Assembly (NCBI GenBank): GCA_026770025.1
Contig: JAMXDE010000058.1
Coordinates: 124,001-188,000 of the forward strand
DNA from: Craspedostauros australis
Lineage: Eukaryota; Bacillariophyta; Bacillariophyceae; Mastogloiales; Achnanthaceae
Length of the DNA: 64,000 bases
Direction of reading: 5' to 3'
Of the stretch, positions 47,668 through 59,500 are shown piece by piece (position 1 is the stretch's first letter; every line of letters starts with the position of its first letter). The position numbers and the translations under genes were made by a program. The notes beneath the pieces are model-generated. The model saw only the letters and a program-made list of their open reading frames with translations. It searched no databases and was not told the origin of the DNA.

Positions 47668-49743
47668 ATGATGAGTCGAAGCCCAATGCAGCAGCTGGAT
47701 CACGATCGTTGCATGACGCTGCCTTTCGAGGGTGCGTGCAACGGCAGACAGAAGATCAACACGCCAGTCTCCATGGCCATGTCGATGTCAGTCTCAATGT
47801 CTGCATCCACATTCACAGCCACCAACGGAAGATTCAGCGCAGACACCGACGACACAGGAAGTGTGGTTCTCGACGACCTCGGTTCACACTACGATCTCAC
47901 CAACCTGCGCCAACAAGGCAGCCGTCACAAGCGACAGAACTCGGAGCCCCTGCCACGTTGCAACATCGCATCAAGGCCCGGGATCCCCATGCATTGGCCT
48001 GCGCCAGATCGCTTCGACAGAGGCGTTCGCAACACCGTCCATCCACTGCATCAGCAAAGGACGAGGTATGCGGTGGACGTGGTGGGGGTCAGCAGGCATC
48101 AATTCATTCATAACAACATCAGCAGCTGCGACAACCGCAGCATCTGCAGCAGCCAAGATCATTGGGGCGATCGTAGCAGTGGCTGCGGATATGATCATGA
48201 TCATCAATACCATCATCATCAGGAAGGCCACCGCCGTCATCACAGCATGAACCATGGCAACGGACATCACCAGAGCCATCATCAAAACTACGATCGCCAT
48301 CCCCACAACCACCATCAGCATCCACTTCAACGCCCACATCAAATGATGCGACCGCCCCACCAGCAACAACAACAACATGACTTCAACTACAGCCAGACTC
48401 ACGACTTCCGGCAAGACCAGATGCGCGACACAAGACGCAATCAACATCCCACAGGTGCTCGTGGCCACAGACGCAACTACAGTCTCCCACAAGTCAGCAG
48501 CACCTACTCTTACGATAGACGTGAATCGTTTGCAGGAACACGCGGAGACAGCGGCAGCTTGCGTTCCCTCCGAGGCAACGAAGAATCGATCTTCCCAACC
48601 AAGGAGGACATCCGATCCACCATCCCGGAAGTTGATGTCGATTGTCTGATGTCCACAATCCCAAAGCGCAGCTTGAGGCAAGCTCAATCGTCCCATGAAC
48701 TGCATTACCTCAATAGATACGGAGGCGGCATGCAGACATCGCCCATGCCAAGCTTCGGCCGCCAGCCAATGCGCCACCTGCCCCCGATGCATCAGGTGCA
48801 TTCCAACCAATCGTTCCAACGACCATCCACCATGAACTCTGTCAGTGGCATGAAGAATGCCTCGTGGCACATGACCAACGCATCAGTGGCGCCCACCTTG
48901 TTGAGCTCATCTTCGTCGGCATCGTTGCAGTCGTCGCACACTGGCTCCTACTCGCATTCGCACTCGCATTCGCACTCGTCCCAAGAGGGCCACGTTCGAC
49001 CAAAGATGTCGTTGCAAGACGTCGCCATCCCTCACCGTGTCCAACAGGAACGGCAGTTCAACGCACTGCCAGTGAGATTGCCTGCTCCAATGGCACCCAG
49101 GAAGAGAGTGCCACCCAGCTACCACGACGAGAAGGCATGCTGCGATCAGGATGATGATCTGGGAGATCAGGACGATGAACGTCTATTCTTATCACCAGAC
49201 CAACCTCCGAGTCCGCATCGGCCTCCTTACTCGTATGCGCCGCACAGCTACAAGGCCAAGGCACCTCCAAAGGCTCCCCCAAAGGTACCTCCAAAGGCTC
49301 CTCCAAAGGCACCACCTCAGCCACTGCAATCACAGCCGCAATCGACGACGACGACGACGACGAAGAGATATGCAACCCCAAACAAGGTCATGGTGCAGGT
49401 CGCACCAGGAGAGTTCCTGCATCTGCGAGGAGCGCAGGAGACCTGGGAATGCATCAAGAGAGGCCTATCGTGCACGGTCTCCTGCCTCGAATGCTCGTCG
49501 ACGTTGCAGTGCGTCCCGGATTGTCAGGTCGTCCTGTGTCCGAGCTGCAAGATGCTGACGCCCCTCTCAGCCGCTGCCGTTGCCTCGTCCAATGATCAGG
49601 CAAAGAAGGCCACACCCACCGGAGAAGATTTTAAACCGCATGCGCGGCAGCAGCTCCCGACGGCTGAGCCAGGCTTCACATTCCATGCACCAGCCGGTGG
49701 GGTGGGACTTGGTCACATCGTGGATTCGCAGCCCGCATCCTGA
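47668..49743 (+). CDS. His/Gln/Ser-rich protein with a C-terminal Cys cluster
   Basis: 691 residues from MMSRSPMQQLDHDRC. Most of the chain is low-complexity: a Met/Ser stretch near the start, a His/Gln/Asn-rich tract (about residues 175-245), a (HS)n run (SHSHSHSHSS), and a run of PPKAPPK units (about 530-550). The C-terminal part is different: VQVAPGEFLHLRGAQETWEC followed by C.....C...C..C.....C...C.....C..C (about residues 595-635), which looks like a small zinc-binding module. I recall similar VAPG.F..LRG..ETW plus Cys modules in diatom proteins of unknown function. Likely an intrinsically disordered regulatory or scaffold protein; location unknown. Confidence 0.7.
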   Translation: MMSRSPMQQLDHDRCMTLPFEGACNGRQKINTPVSMAMSMSVSMSASTFTATNGRFSADTDDTGSVVLDDLGSHYDLTNLRQQGSRHKRQNSEPLPRCNIASRPGIPMHWPAPDRFDRGVRNTVHPLHQQRTRYAVDVVGVSRHQFIHNNISSCDNRSICSSQDHWGDRSSGCGYDHDHQYHHHQEGHRRHHSMNHGNGHHQSHHQNYDRHPHNHHQHPLQRPHQMMRPPHQQQQQHDFNYSQTHDFRQDQMRDTRRNQHPTGARGHRRNYSLPQVSSTYSYDRRESFAGTRGDSGSLRSLRGNEESIFPTKEDIRSTIPEVDVDCLMSTIPKRSLRQAQSSHELHYLNRYGGGMQTSPMPSFGRQPMRHLPPMHQVHSNQSFQRPSTMNSVSGMKNASWHMTNASVAPTLLSSSSSASLQSSHTGSYSHSHSHSHSSQEGHVRPKMSLQDVAIPHRVQQERQFNALPVRLPAPMAPRKRVPPSYHDEKACCDQDDDLGDQDDERLFLSPDQPPSPHRPPYSYAPHSYKAKAPPKAPPKVPPKAPPKAPPQPLQSQPQSTTTTTTKRYATPNKVMVQVAPGEFLHLRGAQETWECIKRGLSCTVSCLECSSTLQCVPDCQVVLCPSCKMLTPLSAAAVASSNDQAKKATPTGEDFKPHARQQLPTAEPGFTFHAPAGGVGLGHIVDSQPAS

Positions 49744-50820
49744 CTCCGGATACTGCCCCTGCCGACGCTGCACGCAGACAATAACAAAATTTAGAGCAAG
49801 CACACCCAATTTTGATTCACAACCAACCTCGAGCCATCTCTCCTGTTCGGATTTGTGCCGTCCACAAAGAGTTCACAAAGAACACACAGCGGAGGAGAGT
49901 TGAGTTGAGTTGAGTTGAGTTTAGGAGAAGAGACGGATCAACAAAGTACCTACACTGAAGGTGCATCAAAACTCTGTTGAGACTCCGATGAGGCTTCCGG
50001 TACAAATAGAGTTCCATTGAGGATACACGCTCCGGTGCCGCGCTTTGTGTTTGCCATGGGACCGCACATGCCCTTCCCCTCGTGTGATCATGAGTATGGA
50101 ACCGCAAACAGACCAGAATGTTGATGGCCTCAACATGAAATGCTCACAGAGTGCTCGTACGAACACAGTTTCGGAGGAGTTGGCTTCTTCACATGGTCCA
50201 TGTTTGTCCAGTTTGTACCTGCATCCGCACCTATTTCCATCTTGGTGGATCAGGGACACCCAACATCAATCCCAGACGCCAGAAAGAGGTTTCGAGTTGA
50301 AACGAACACAAAACTGGCGTAGACGATCCTCGATCGATTTGTCGAACAGGTCGATTACCGACTGAAATCGTGTTTCATCAACCCGGCTAATTTTATGTCC
50401 GTCCTTGTCCACGTTTGCGTGAATCATTTTCAGAGCGAAAACGACTTACATAATTATTCTATTTCACCGCTTCCCCAGATGCGCCACAACTACATTCACG
50501 AATTAGTGTTCTACCGCATATCCCAAAGATCGTGCTTTTGTTCGTTTCGTGCGACACAAAAGATGATGTCTCTTTGTGCCTGTTTTGCGATGCTGATGGC
50601 ACAACCAAATTGTTCCCATCATGGATCTCATTGTGGATCCCATCATGGTGAACGCCAGAAGCGATCTTCATTTGTGCATAATACTCCAGCACATCTCCGC
50701 GCTTCTTGTCAGCTCCACTTGCATACCATCAGATCATACTCAAGCGTTGGGCACACGCTGTGCGCAATCAAGTCACTCTGAATGCACTTTGGGATGAAGG
50801 CTCCTTCATCGCATCCGATG
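49744..50820. other. intergenic, with a (GTTGA)n tract
   Basis: About 1.1 kb between two plus-strand genes. A short GTTGA microsatellite of about five units lies at 49897-49920. The rest should hold the terminator of the upstream gene and the promoter of the SET-aminopropyltransferase gene. No gene seen. Confidence 0.45.
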
Positions 50821-53800
50821 ATGCGTCTGAAGAGACAGCAGCTCTTTCTCCCGCATTCGACGCTGCCACCTCTTTTCATGGTGATGTTGCTGCTGCTGCT
50901 GCCGTCGCTCCCGACAGTGTCAGCATCGGCCGAAGGTCAGCACAGCAACTCACAAACGTGGAGACAACAGAAAGCGGAGGATGTGATCCATTGGGTGAAA
51001 AGCATGTTCGGTGGGCAGTTCAATGAGAAGCAGACGGTGGGAATGGCCGCGGAGACCGCGTTCCATCGGTCATCCGATATTGGGCTTGGGACTGTTGCTC
51101 ACCAACGCATTTCGAGAGGAGAGATGCTGGCGAGTATCCCGTGGGGTGCCATCATCTACGACGAGAAGAACTTCGGATCCGATGGTTCCTTTTCCTGCGC
51201 CACGGCCAACAAGCTCATTGATGAGCTGGAGCTTGGCGAAGACTCGGTCTACGGTCCCTACATTGAATACCTCCAGAGCCGCAAGCAGCCATCGATGCTC
51301 CCAACGACCTGGACTCCGCAAGGCCAGCACCTGTTGCAGCACGTTCTCAATGGCACGATAGCATTCAACAAAATTCCTCCCAAGGAGCCCACCTCCTGGT
51401 TGACCAACGTCTGGGAGAATGGATGTTTGGGAACGCGCTCGGAGGTGGGGGATTTTGCGGCTCTCACGGTGCTCACGATGGCACACACGGCTTACCTTGC
51501 GCCGATCCTCGACATCTACAACCATGCATCTGGTGCTCGTGCCAACGTCAACGTCCACGTTCGGCAGGGCATTTCGATCGATCTCTTCGCATCGCGGGAA
51601 GTGCAAGCAGGTGAAGAGCTCTGTGTCTCGTATTCTGAAGATGCAACGCGCAGCAGGCCGTCCTGGTATGGCACCCAAGGTACGTTTGTGATCTGCGGCC
51701 AGTCATGATTGCGTATGTATCATGCTGCGTTCTACATTGCGCTACACAGGACTACAGATCTGCAAAACTAGCGTCCATGCTCCAATGACCCCGTGCGCAA
51801 GATGCTGCACGATGGTGTTTGCAAAGATGGATCAATCCGAAAGATGCCTCTCATGCACTACCATGCACCGATCCACACACACAAATACCCCAACGTCAAT
51901 ATCACACCAAATCACATCATATCGCATCGGCATCCCCAGAACTCTTCCGTGACTACGGATTCATTGAGGATTACCCACAAAAATGGGCCTTCATCACTGA
52001 CGACTATCGCATGTATCGGGCGATTTTTCACATCAACAGGCTCCCCACCAGTGCAAAGTTGGACGCGACAGATCTCAGCGATCAGCAGCAGCAGCAGCAG
52101 CGGCAGCTGGAGTATTCCTACGCAGTGACATGGGATCAGACCACGGAAGACGAAGAGCTGCTCCAAGACATGGTGGTCTCACTGCGACGGTATCTCAATC
52201 GGTTGGGACGCATTCGAAGCGGCGAGCTTGCGATGGGACCGCGGGCGTGGGCCGTTGCGCATCATGGCACCGCGGACGATGAAATACCATTCTCGGAATG
52301 GAATGCGGTGGTCAAGTTTGTGGATGCTGCAATAGTTGTGATCGGAAACGCTTTGAGGGATACTGACGACGATGTTGGTGCAGGAATAGATCCGAACCAT
52401 GCCGAGCATTCCACGCTGTTCGGTTGCATCAACGGCGTCGACGATACCTGCCTTGCCAACCAGCTGTACCCAGAGTTCATCGCGAAACCTGAACTATACC
52501 GCATGAGGTCTGCAACGTGCGACATCCAAACACTGCTGCGCTCCGGTGCGTTCGTCGAACTCAGCAACTTCGAGAGCGAATACCAGAAGGTGATCTTCAT
52601 GCAGTCCAAGGAAAATCTTCACATCGACAGCGACGACATGTGCTTGGAACTTGACGGCATCATCCAGATCTGCGACAGCTACCGACCGCATTACCACGAG
52701 TACGCCGTCAACTACGGTGCCCGGTACCTGAAGCAGCTCAAGCGGGCCGCCTTCATCGGTGGTGGAGACTCCATGATCCTCCAGGAGCTGCTGAAGTATC
52801 CCGATCTGGAGCTAGTGCCTCAAAGAGCCGGCTGTAGCCAAACAAATTGGCGATGTTTGGCGATGTTTGGATCACAGAAACTGCTCTGTAGAATGTAGTA
52901 CATTTTCTACGTAAGTCACGAACAAAAAAGGCTAAAAACAGCATCAACCAAAGTTAAACTCTCCGGACTTAGCTCGTGTGCGTGTTCCTGTACTCGTCTT
53001 TCTATTGTAGCATCGAATATAGTTTATATATACAATCCTAAAGTTTGGTGTCTGTTGCTCTCCTGCTCGGTGAGCGCTGATTTGATCTGTCAAGCACCCC
53101 CATCATTCACGGACGTTTTTGGCTTCTGGTCGGCTTGTTTTCCTGTTCTGGTTGTTCCAAACAACTGATCCAACCATCGATGACGTCATGATGACGCAAG
53201 CATTGGAACCAGAATTCTCCAAACTTGCCGCCGAAATTGGGGATCCGAGTGGTCAAATATCGTTCCGACCTCCATGGGAGCACTAAACGCAAGCATACCT
53301 CCATATCATCGCACTCAAACACAATATAGACCATATGGTTGTGACCAACTCGGAGAGATTATTCTGAAATGATATCTATTGTGCAGATTGGGCCAAAGAC
53401 CGCTAAGTCCGGAGACTTCAAAGATGGCGAGTCGAATTTCTCGAAAAAAGAGGCCAGATCCTACCGGACTCCTGTAGAATTCTACTTGTAGCCAAACATC
53501 GCCAAACAAAGCCCGGTCCGTCCGTCGTCCGAAGGCAAAACCACACCAAGGGGGTCAACAAACACAAAAAGATCGACTAGATAGTAGTAACAACAAGATA
53601 ATGCTATTGCTTGCCTGGATAGCCCTGAGTCTTAAGTTTAGGTAGATGCAAAGAGATATTCGATTGAGTGTCTATAACTTTAAGTCTGAGTTTGGGAAAA
53701 ACGGGTCCAAAATCTGTAGCCAATCATCGCCAAACATCGCCAAACATCGCCAAACATCGCCAAACATTTGGGTCCGGCTCTTTGAGGCACTAGTGGTCGC

Positions 53801-56027
53801 CTTGGAGCTGGACCAGATGGTCGTTCGCAATTCCTTCAAATGGTTCCACACCGATCCGCACTTCCACGATGATCGCGTGGAGTGGTGGTACGGGGATGCG
53901 ACCAAGTCGCTGATGCTGTTGCCCAAGGAGTATCTGAACTCCTTCGATTACGTCATGGTGGATGTGTCCGAGACGGGAGAAAGTATCGACGTCATCGACC
54001 ACCTGGACATCTTCAATGCCATGTCCCTGCTGGTCAAGCCGGATGGGATCATGGTGAAGAACGAACCATACTTCGACAAGATGTCCCAGTCGTTTGACTA
54101 CGCTGTCGACGTCCACTTTTACCACAATCCGCTGATCTGTGACCAATCCATGATCCTGGGCAGCAATCACATCGACTTCTTCCACCACGACGACCTGACG
54201 GATCATGGAGTGGAAAATCTATTCCTGCCAGAAATCGAGGACTATCCGCACCCGTACATGCTGTGGCGCGACTACAAGAACACCGATCCCAACCAGGACG
54301 GTTCATGCCACAAGCTCGAGAAGGCCATCCAGCACCAAAAAGAAGATGATGGTGCGCGAAAGGGAAAGAGCGAAGGCGTGGCGATGATCGTCGAGGTGGA
54401 GCATTGCACCATCCCCATGAAGGATGTGGAATCCATCGTCGTCGCAACATTGAAGTCGCTGGGGTACACATCCATCCTGTCCGATGACAACACGGAAGAC
54501 GGGTTCGACGTCATCGTCATGACAGCTCAGGGGTACGTCGTCGCGCGTCGTTGGCCGAAATACAACTATGTGGCGTTGGATATCCACATCTGGAGTCGAT
54601 TCGAAAGGCTGGACGACACACGTGCGGCGTTGGTGAAGGCGTTGGGCGGAGGAAACGATGTGAAGATGGGATCGGTGTCATCGTTCCGCGTTGTGACATC
54701 CGGCATGTACGGAAACAGTTCGTGGGAAGAAGACAGAAAGCTGACCGGGCCTGATCTGGCCAAGCACACGCGCAAGTGCCACGGTGTCATGAACGTCACA
54801 GGAGACATCGATGCTGATGGCGATAACAGCAACCGAAAAGAAGACCCTGAATCACCATCGTCGGCGGCAGCATTGGAAGAAGCTGTTGATGCCGTCGTCG
54901 TCAAGACAGCACTGGATGCCGTGATGAATAACATGGCAACCAAAGACTCGGCTGTGCTCGTGTTCTGCGGGCTTCAAGATCAGCCTTGTGCAGCAGAAGT
55001 CGCCCTGAGACATAATGAGCATGTGGCACAAGTCATTCCCATCCACATGTGCGCCAAGATGAGCCAGATTGGGGAGAAACTGACCGACGATGACGACCTG
55101 CTCGTGATAAACAAGTGCCGTCAGCAAACGGTGCTTCGTCTGCACGAACTTCTTGGAGGAGAGAACAGAATTGTCGTCGATGCCGTGATACTGGACGGAG
55201 ATGCGCCGCATGCGATGGCTCGGCTCTTCTACAGCATGTGGACATTCCGACAGAGCATGGTCCAGATCCCGACCATCCATCTGCTGGTCTCGATGAGACC
55301 CAACTCCAACCGCACCCCTTGGCGACGCAACGTGATCTCAGAGCTGCTCGACAAGCTGGAGGTGGACCCCCTCACGCATTCCGCGCTGTCGATCAAACCC
55401 AAAGGCTCTTCCCGCCAAGGTGATGCGTACGAATTCCACATTCTCAGCGTCGACGTAGACGACGCATTTCAGAGGCTGCGGCATGTCGAAGAGCGCATCC
55501 TGCTCGAGCACGGCAGCGCCGTCGATGTAATCCCAGAAGGTCTGAAAGGCGGGATATTGAGGTACCTCGACATGGACGAATTCGACCCAGTGAGCTTCAG
55601 TCGCGATGATTACGACCTCAGCGCCGCCAAGCAGCAGCTGCGAGGTCAGCTTTCCCTCGGGCGCCAATCCATCTTCCAGCTCGAGTGCGCCGATGAAGGC
55701 AAAGACTCGAGCCCGAGCATCGAAGCGATACTGATGGGGTCCCTTGCAGCCTCCAACCTCTCGCCGAGACGGATCCGAACATACTACGACAGGGGCGAAG
55801 GCACGATAGTCGTGGCCAGGTGCGCGGGAGGACATGCCATCGGCATGTGGGATGGTCGCAATCACATTACAATCAACCTCTTCCAGTTTGATCAGAGGCG
55901 GTCCCAGGCCGACATTTGCCTCAATGCATGCTTGGAGATGGCGGGAGATGGCTGGCAGAAGCAGCTGCGAGACGACATGCCCCGTGGCATTCGCAAGGTC
56001 ATCAACTTCGCTGCAGAACTCGTATAG
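50821..56027 (+). CDS. SET / aminopropyltransferase / SpeD-like fusion, copy 1, carrying a transposon
   Basis: Exon 1 is 50821-51679. The start was chosen by likeness to copy 2 (MRLKRQQLF versus MRLICSSLI); ATGs at 50818 and 50782 are in frame. It opens with a signal peptide (core MVMLLLLLPSLPTVSASA) and then a SET region (GLGTVAHQRISRGE; PILDIYNH with D231, N234, H235; GEELCVSYS). A phase-1 intron (51680-51939) follows. Exon 2 completes the SET C-flank (ELFRDYGFIEDYP), then has the aminopropyltransferase fold (YRPHYHEYAVNY, FIGGGDSMILQELLKYPDLE), where a 976-bp transposon (52815-53790) sits. The fold continues after it (LELDQMVVRN, YGDATKSL, VMVDVSETGES), followed by the SpeD-like region (TAQGYVVARRW, ALDIHIW) and a large C-terminal part. 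All coding sequence on both sides is open. Expected role: SAM-dependent methyl and aminopropyl transfer in the secretory pathway (inference). The gene is active only if the insert is spliced out. Confidence 0.85.
51680..51939 (+). other. intron of fusion gene copy 1
   Basis: 260 bp, donor AAG|GTACGT, acceptor CATCCCCAG|AACTC, phase 1 inside the codon for Glu in ELFRDYGF. Same position and phase as the intron of copy 2. Confidence 0.85.
52815..53790. mobile_element. 976-bp inverted-repeat DNA transposon inside the aminopropyltransferase domain
   Basis: Perfect 17-bp terminal inverted repeats GTGCCTCAAAGAGCCGG, with TA on each side (52813-52814 and 53791-53792); CTAG/TG...CA is an equivalent reading because CTAG is palindromic. 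Just inside both ends are CCAAACATCG repeats (one to two on the left, about five on the right), facing each other. No transposase is encoded, so it is non-autonomous. The inserted length (976 plus 2) is a multiple of three. Leaving it out gives CTGGAGCTAGTGGTCGCC, matching LELVIG in copy 2. The left terminus supplies GT and the right terminus supplies AG (CTTTGAG). Confidence 0.9.
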
Positions 56028-56551
56028 GCTGTGATAAGAAAATAGAGTGGAGTAGTCGGACAATATAGTAGTTCCTACCCAAGTGAGCAGATGTATCGAC
56101 CAAGTCGAAGCATCGAAGTTGTGCTCTGCTACGGGATGGTACCTCTGTTCGCACAGGAACAATTGAACCTGCCTCTCTACCTTCAATCAATAGACTGTTC
56201 CGAGTTCAAAACTAGATAAATTTATACAATTTACCGCAACTTTTACATTGTCACATAACGCCCCTAGTCACATGTTAAATTAATCGCATATGGCCGTTGG
56301 GTTGACAAACACACACGCTTGTCTCATCACATTTCTGTTCCTGAGATTTCCGACAAAAGCAACACACCACAATGACATGCAACACAATACAACACGACGT
56401 CAATGATTGCAAACGAACTCCTGAACAGTCAACAAGAACAGCTCATGCTCAATCATCACAAGTTCGACATTGGGTACTCTCATCCTTTCTTTTCACAAGT
56501 GACGAAAGCAACAAGAGGAAAGGAAGACAACAAAACCAAAGGAACACCACG
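56028..56551. other. intergenic between the two fusion genes
   Basis: About 520 bp. It holds the 3' UTR of copy 1 and the promoter and 5' UTR of copy 2. Both genes run in the same direction. Confidence 0.5.
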
Positions 56552-59500
56552 ATGCGCCTCATTTGCTCGTCGCTCATCGCGTCGCTGTGCGTCTCGTCAG
56601 CGAGCATTGCGAATGCTGCTTCCGCAGCTTCCAGCGACGATCAGTTGCCGTCGACCGATGCGAGGATCAATGCTGTGATCGACTGGGTTCTGGAGCACCC
56701 GAAGGCGTACTTCAACACGAAACAGACCGTGAAGCAGGCGGGTGCCACAGCATTCCACGACGCATCCGAGGTGGGTGTGGGAGTCTTCGCCAACAAGAGA
56801 ATCAGGAAAGGCGAAGTTCTTGCCCGCATTCCGTGGGATCTCGTCATCTCGGACTCTGATGGGGACGATTACCCGGCGAGCGAGTTGAACTGCCGCACCA
56901 CCATGGATCTGATCACAGAAATCGAGAAAGGCGAGAAGTCCAAGTTCGCCCCCTTCGTGGACTACATCAAGAACCTGAGCTTCAACAACCCCAGCTTGTG
57001 GAGCGACTCTGCGAGGCAGATGTTCGACCAGATCCTAACGGGAACGACCCCGTTCCTTCAGCTGCCACCGATGGATATCTCGGGTTGGCTGACAAATGAT
57101 TGGGAGCAGGGTTGCGAGGCGAAGAGAAGCTCTGTGGCGGACCATGCTGCCATCGCAGTTCTCTCTCTTGGATTCGATGAACACTTGATTCCGCTCGTTG
57201 ATCTGTACAATCACGTCAGCGAAGACAGCGCAGAGAATGTCGAATTTGCCGTCAGCGCGGGTACCAACGTCAAGGTCGTGGCATCTGAACAAATTGAAGT
57301 CGGTGAAGAGATCGTATACTCCTACATTACGTGCCCTCACAAGAACAACGACAAAGCCTATGGAGCGTCAGGTTAGTCTTTTGTCCACAATGCTCTGTGG
57401 CAACAACTCACGGACAGTATTCCCCTGTCTCAAATGAATTCCCACAAATCAAGCTCACCCTTTTGTTCCTGATTTCATCAATGCTGTTCTGTTCGAACGA
57501 TCACACACGCCACAACACTTCACACTCGCGTCATGTAGAACTCTTCAGAGACAGCGGGTTCATTGAGGAATACCCGCAGAAGTGGTCGATCATGTACGAC
57601 ACGTTCTACTCCGAACGGGTCATCGCAGACATCATCGATCTCGACAGAAGTGAAGACGACGGCGACGATGACGGCGACGACGACGACGATGAACCAAGGT
57701 TCGGTGTTGCTTGGGAAGAACCGATCCGAGACTTGGAAGCGTATGAAGTGCTTCAGGCATACCTCAGTCAATTCGCTCGAATGCGCCACGATGAACTGAA
57801 GGCAGGACCGGAGGCGTGGGCATTGGCACGCAATACAAGCGATGTCATCCCACAGAATGAATGGGACGCCATCGTGAAGTACGTTGACGCCGCCATCATC
57901 GCACTGTCCAACATACTATGGGAGATGGACGAAACAAAGGAAGTGACGAACCCAAATTCGGTCTTGTACAACATGAAAGAATGCATCAACGGCATCAAGG
58001 GTGCATGCTACCTCAATCAGCTCTACCACACCCTCCAGTCCGAGAAGGAGATCGTGCCCGACAGGAAGGTTACTTGCGACACCAGAAGAATGCTGGACTT
58101 CTCCGGTTACTACCCCCTCGACACCATCGACACAGAGTACCAAAACATCTATTTCAACAAGGAGAACACCGAAGACGGCGATGGTAACGTGTGCATGCAG
58201 CTGGATAACATCGTCCAGATCTGCGACAACTACAGACCGCACTACCACGAGTACGCCGTCAACTACGCGGCACGGTACCTGCCAGAATTCAAGCGCGTCG
58301 CCTTCATCGGCGGCGGTGATTCGATGATCCTCCAGGAGGTGCTCAAGTACCCAAACCTCGAGCTCGTCATCGGACTGGAGCTCGATCAGGTCGTCGTGCG
58401 CAACGCATTCGAATGGTTCCACACAGATCCGCACTTTCACGATGATCGCGTGGAGTGGTGGTTCGGTGATGCCACCAAGTCTCTCCTCCTCCTCCCCAGA
58501 GAGTACATGAACTCATTCGACTTCGTCATGGTGGACGTCTCCGAAACGGGAGCCAGCCTCACCGTCACCGAACATCTCGATATCCTCAACGCCATGGCAC
58601 TGCTCGTCAAGCCAGGTGGTATCATGGTGAAGAACGAACCGCACTTCGAAAAGATCTCCGCCACCTTCGATTACTCCGTGGATGTCCACTTCTACGACAA
58701 CCCCATGATTTGCGACCAGTCCATGATCATGGGCAGCAATCACATCGATTTCTACCATCATGACAAGATGACGGATCATGGCGTCGACAACCTCCTGTTG
58801 CCAGAGATCGGCGACTACCCCCACCAGTACTACCTGTGGCGTGACTACAAGATCAATGATCCAACCACAGACGGATCCTGTGATGCTCTGGCTGAGGCCA
58901 TCGAAGACCAGAAGAAGACCGAGGGTATCCGAAAGGGCAAGAGCGAAGGCATGCTGATGGTGATAGAGGTGGAGCGCTGCGCCATTCCATTGAACAACGT
59001 CGAATCTGCGTTGGTGACAGCCTTGGAGGGTCTTGGTTTCACATCCATCATCTCCGATGATAACAACGAAGACGACGACGACAACGATGCTGGAGATGAT
59101 AATGATGATGACAAGAGCAGCGATGTCGTGATCATGATGGCGGAGGGATACGTGATCGCCCGCTGGTGGAAGGGACGATCGTACGTTGGATTGGACATCC
59201 ATCTGTGGGGACGCTTCGAGAAGATGGACGCCACACGAACGGCGTTGGTGAAGGCTCTCGGAGCCGGTAACGATGTCGCAAAGGGCTCCGTCTCGTCGTA
59301 CCGCGTCATCGTGTCTGGAATGTACGGCAACAACTCGTGGGAGGAAGACACGAAGCTCATTGGTCCAGATCTCACCACTCACACCCGCAAGTGTGATACG
59401 TCCGAGGAGGATGCAACTGCGGCTGTTCCATCTGCCACTACCACCGACACCACTCCAACACCTGCAGCTGCAGCCACCATCGAAAGCCTGATGGCTGACG

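Noticed and set aside
49744-50820. Short open frames and a GTTGA microsatellite as a gene or regulatory array
   Set aside because: The tract is only about five units long, the frames have no domain, and the interval is best explained as a promoter/terminator region.
52815-53790. Reading the insert as part of the protein
   Set aside because: The insert is a multiple of three, but its left part closes the frame soon after entry, and copy 2 has no equivalent sequence. It has transposon ends instead.
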